This document shows, in pieces, positions 62,390 to 64,000 of a DNA stretch of 64,000 bases. Under the pieces are notes generated by a model. It saw only the letters and a list, made by a program, of their open reading frames with translations, was not told the origin of the DNA and did not search any database. The stretch is from Lamellibrachia columna (lineage: Eukaryota > Annelida > Polychaeta > Sabellida > Siboglinidae): the NCBI GenBank assembly GCA_963662155.1, contig OY759268.1, positions 55,918,457 through 55,982,456 of the forward strand, in the 5' to 3' direction. Each line of letters opens with the position of its first letter. Position 1 is the first letter of the stretch. A program made the translations under genes and the position numbers.

Positions 62390-63992
62390 TCTGGCAGATG
62401 TCTAGGCACTTTAGGGATGTTGTTTCAAATTATCTCAAAGCTGCAAAACGTGACTATTACACTAGTCTGATTCTGGAGAATAAGAAAACAAAAATTAATG
62501 TGGAAATACTTAAAAGAGCTCCTGCCATGAAAATTTAAATCCAGCCCTAAAGGTGTATTGAATGTCAAATAATTACTGATCCGAAGTGTAAGGCCAATGC
62601 CTTTTCAACAAGTCTTTTTCATCCATTGGTCAAGACTTGGCAAGTAGCTTCCACCAACAGCTTCATTCACTCCACCTTTACTACCCTATATACATGTTTT
62701 TGTCTTCCCTACTATTACACCTGATTTTATTGAGAAACAGTTAAGGAACATGCCTGAAAATAAATATGTTGGTCTGGACAGACTGCCTGGCAGACTCCTA
62801 CGAGCAGCAGCACCAGTCATGTGACAACTATTAGTATTAATTATAAATCTTTCTCTGAAATCTGGCAAGTTTATCACGGAATGGAAGCATGCAAAGGTGT
62901 TGCCGCTTTACAAATCAGGTCCATCAATGGAAACTAACAACTACAGGTCAATCTCAATTCTACCCGTCTTGTCAAAACTGCTTGTACGTTTTGGTCGTAG
63001 TTCCTATACAGATTATTTGGAAGAGCATAAACTTCTTACGATTGCTCAATCAGGGCTCAGAAGATTGCACTCTAACGTGACCTCACTGCTCAATGTTATA
63101 AATCGATGGTTAAACAATATTGATAAGGGACTTGTAACGGGAGTAGTGTTCATTGATCTCCGAAAGGCCTTCGACACAGTGGAAACCTATATTCTGCTGG
63201 CTAAACTTAAAGAGTGTGAGGTTATTGGCATAGAGCATCAGTGGTTTTGGAGCTACCTCGCTGGTAGATCACAGTCAGTTTCGATGGATGACCATCTCTC
63301 CGATCACTTGCCTGTCAACATAGGGGTGCCCCAAGGGTCAATATAGGGCCCTCGTTTGTTTCTGCTCTTCCTGAATGCTCTACCCACTGTTACTGAATCT
63401 TGCGATATAAACATGTTTGCAGATACGGAAATTGACTCCGCTGCAAAACCTGAATGTTCAGCTGAATTAGAATCCAACGTTAACATTGATCCATGTAGAG
63501 TCAAACAGTATTTTGATATTAACAGACTTAGTGCTAATGTACAGAAATGCGAATTTATGCTAATTGGCACCAATCAGTCCATTGCCAAGATGGATGATGT
63601 TAGAATTCATATCAATAATGAACCACTCAAACATGTACCAGCAGCCAAGTATCTTGGTATGTATATATAGACTCAAATCTCAAATGGGACGACCACACAT
63701 GATTCCTAATATTTTAGCCAATATAGGAATCATAAGATATCTTCGTAAAATAGTACTCTTAGGCATTTTTATAATGCAATAGTTCAACCCCACTTCGATT
63801 ACGGAGATGTAGTATATGATTCAGCTTCAATAACCAGCAAAACCAGAGTGCAGAAACTAAAATCTAGAGCTGCTAGACTCAGATTTGGGAATGTGTGGAA
63901 TAGCTTACCACAGGACATTCAAAACAGCCAGTCTGTTGGAAGCTTCAAGAAGTCACTACATAAATATGTGAGTGCAACACCACCATTTTAAA
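62390..63992 (+). mobile_element. Non-LTR retrotransposon (different subfamily), 3' half
   Basis: A plus-strand LINE remnant covers the end of the endonuclease-RT linker to the ORF2 stop. It is clearly different in sequence from the three CR1-like copies. The ORF ends with KKSLHKYVSATPPF and TAA at about 63,990. The 5' limit is uncertain; recognisable sequence begins around 62,440 (YYTSLILENK) and passes PDFIEKQLRNMPENK near 62,730. Confidence 0.82.
62440..63992 (+). pseudogene. LINE reverse transcriptase with damaged active site
   Basis: Fingers: KVLPLYKSGPSMETNNYRSI and ILPVLSKLL. Motif A: GVVFIDLRKAFDTVET. Motif B: LPVNIGVPQGS, followed at 63,342 by TAG. The motif C region reads NMFADTEIDS, one residue short of the family's Y/FADD motif, so a catalytic Asp codon is lost by a 3-bp deletion. 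The following thumb and C-terminal region (AKYLGMYI, then frame changes near 63,665) leads to VQPHFDYGDVVYDSASI and the ATPPF end. The enzyme would reverse transcribe at a nicked target; this copy cannot. Confidence 0.85.
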
Positions 63993-64000
63993 TATTCTCC

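Overview
The window is eukaryotic nuclear DNA, almost certainly from an aquatic invertebrate. It holds long complex satellite DNA, spliceosomal-type spacing, TA/TG microsatellites, a DIRS-type retroelement, several CR1/jockey-like LINE copies, a tRNA-derived SINE and a Polinton (Maverick) virus-like element. That mix fits a mollusc, cnidarian or similar marine animal; the species cannot be settled from the sequence. No ordinary single-copy host gene was recognised.

Region 1 (1-35,640) is one continuous satellite array built from related units. A homogenised 1,409-bp dimer (an 879-bp long unit plus a 530-bp short unit; A type) occupies about 1.1-15.65 kb. It is embedded in an older 1,611-bp dimer (B type; 1-1.1 kb and 15.65-21.3 kb), and a 1.03-1.04-kb single-unit form (C type) follows at 21.3-35.64 kb. 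Every unit carries a (GTC)n tract of varying length. Multi-unit blocks with offsets of about 4,227, 2,821, 4,141 and 2,065 bp show recent amplification, or assembly duplication. The many short reading frames in this region are by-products of the repeat and are not annotated as genes.

Region 2 (about 36.2-40.1 kb, minus strand) is a decayed DIRS/Ngaro-type tyrosine-recombinase retrotransposon: gag-like ORF, CCCH zinc finger, reverse transcriptase, RNase H, tyrosine recombinase. A 48-bp minisatellite follows (40.2-40.8 kb), then the first CR1-like LINE remnant (41.0-42.7 kb, minus).

Region 3 (about 43.6-51.7 kb, minus strand) is a compact Polinton. Read from its 5' side it holds a NADAR-domain gene, an unidentified (possibly OB-fold) gene, a small unknown ORF, packaging ATPase remains, two conserved small Polinton proteins, a retroviral-type integrase, a small membrane protein, a penton/minor capsid protein, the major capsid protein and an adenain-like protease. 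Most carry one or a few stops or frameshifts, and no family-B DNA polymerase is in the window. Capsid, protease, ATPase and integrase together describe a virus-like life cycle; the NADAR gene is the unusual cargo and the best lead in the window.

Region 4 (51.7-64 kb) has a 129-bp direct duplication, an unrecognised 184-codon ORF, two more CR1-like copies (54.5-57.0 kb with an SGNH-type ORF1, and 57.7-59.3 kb), a SINE (57.1-57.4 kb), long TA and TG tracts, and a different LINE on the plus strand ending at about 63,992.
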